Part shown: in pieces, positions 63,956 through 64,000 of the stretch
Layout of the letters: the number at the start of each line of letters is the position of its first letter
How positions within the stretch are numbered: position 1 is the first letter of the stretch
Source: Elysia crispata
Lineage: Eukaryota > Mollusca > Gastropoda > Plakobranchidae
Direction: 5' to 3'
Length of the DNA: 64,000 bases
Assembly: GCA_033675545.1 (NCBI GenBank)
Contig: JAWDGP010004033.1
Span: forward strand, 231,001-295,000
Position numbers and translations under genes: made by a program
The notes under the pieces: generated by a model
The model's input: the letters and a program-made list of their open reading frames with translations, nothing else
Told to the model about the DNA's origin: nothing
The model's database searches: none

Positions 63956-64000
63956 CTGAAAAAAAAAAAAACCAGAATGACAAATAGAAAACAAATAGAT

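Overview
This window is animal nuclear DNA. The genes have GT-AG introns of 0.2 to 10 kb, a low coding density, tRNA-derived SINEs with poly(A) tails, a mariner relic, and very many simple-sequence tracts, mainly (CT/GA)n. The gene content and repeat style (long CT tracts, TAGATCTA-type motifs, 'acatgtacatgta' words) suggest a lophotrochozoan, most likely a gastropod mollusc. That placement is an inference, and I cannot name the species. No bacterial genes, rRNA genes or CRISPR arrays were seen.

Four protein-coding genes can be supported by splice sites, reading phase and recalled family sequence. (1) Minus strand, 1-3685: a Kekkon-like LRR-Ig transmembrane receptor in three exons, open at the left edge. 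(2) Plus strand, 29775-33676: the last three coding exons of YIPF5, an ER/Golgi Yip1-family protein; its N-terminal exons were not found. (3) Plus strand, 50708-54821: a complete six-coding-exon TMEM50A/B gene (159 aa). (4) Minus strand, 61694-63955: the last four coding exons of mitochondrial ribosomal protein uS9m (MRPS9), including a terminal coding segment of only 13 nt. TMEM50 and MRPS9 are convergent. The four genes have unrelated jobs (cell-surface receptor, vesicle traffic, ER/endosomal membrane protein, mitochondrial translation), and nothing suggests they work together.

Layout: 0-4 kb is the receptor gene. 4-29.7 kb is a gene-poor stretch with about fifteen long microsatellites, three or four SINE-like elements and a decayed LINE tail. 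29.7-33.7 kb is YIPF5. 33.7-45.3 kb is intergenic, with two local tandem duplications and a near-pure pyrimidine tract of about 690 bp that ends in about 111 TTC units. 45.3-50.7 kb is AT-rich, with a pair of short inverted-repeat transposons that have 8-bp target duplications and a broken mariner. 50.7-54.8 kb is TMEM50. 54.8-61.7 kb is its downstream region, and 61.7-64 kb is MRPS9 plus one GA tract.

The most unusual structure is at 1141-1566. The end of receptor exon 2, with its 5' splice site, is repeated as a 71-bp minisatellite of six copies running into the intron. Five of the six copies keep a GT donor. Most long open frames in the window are simply the translated microsatellites and are not genes.
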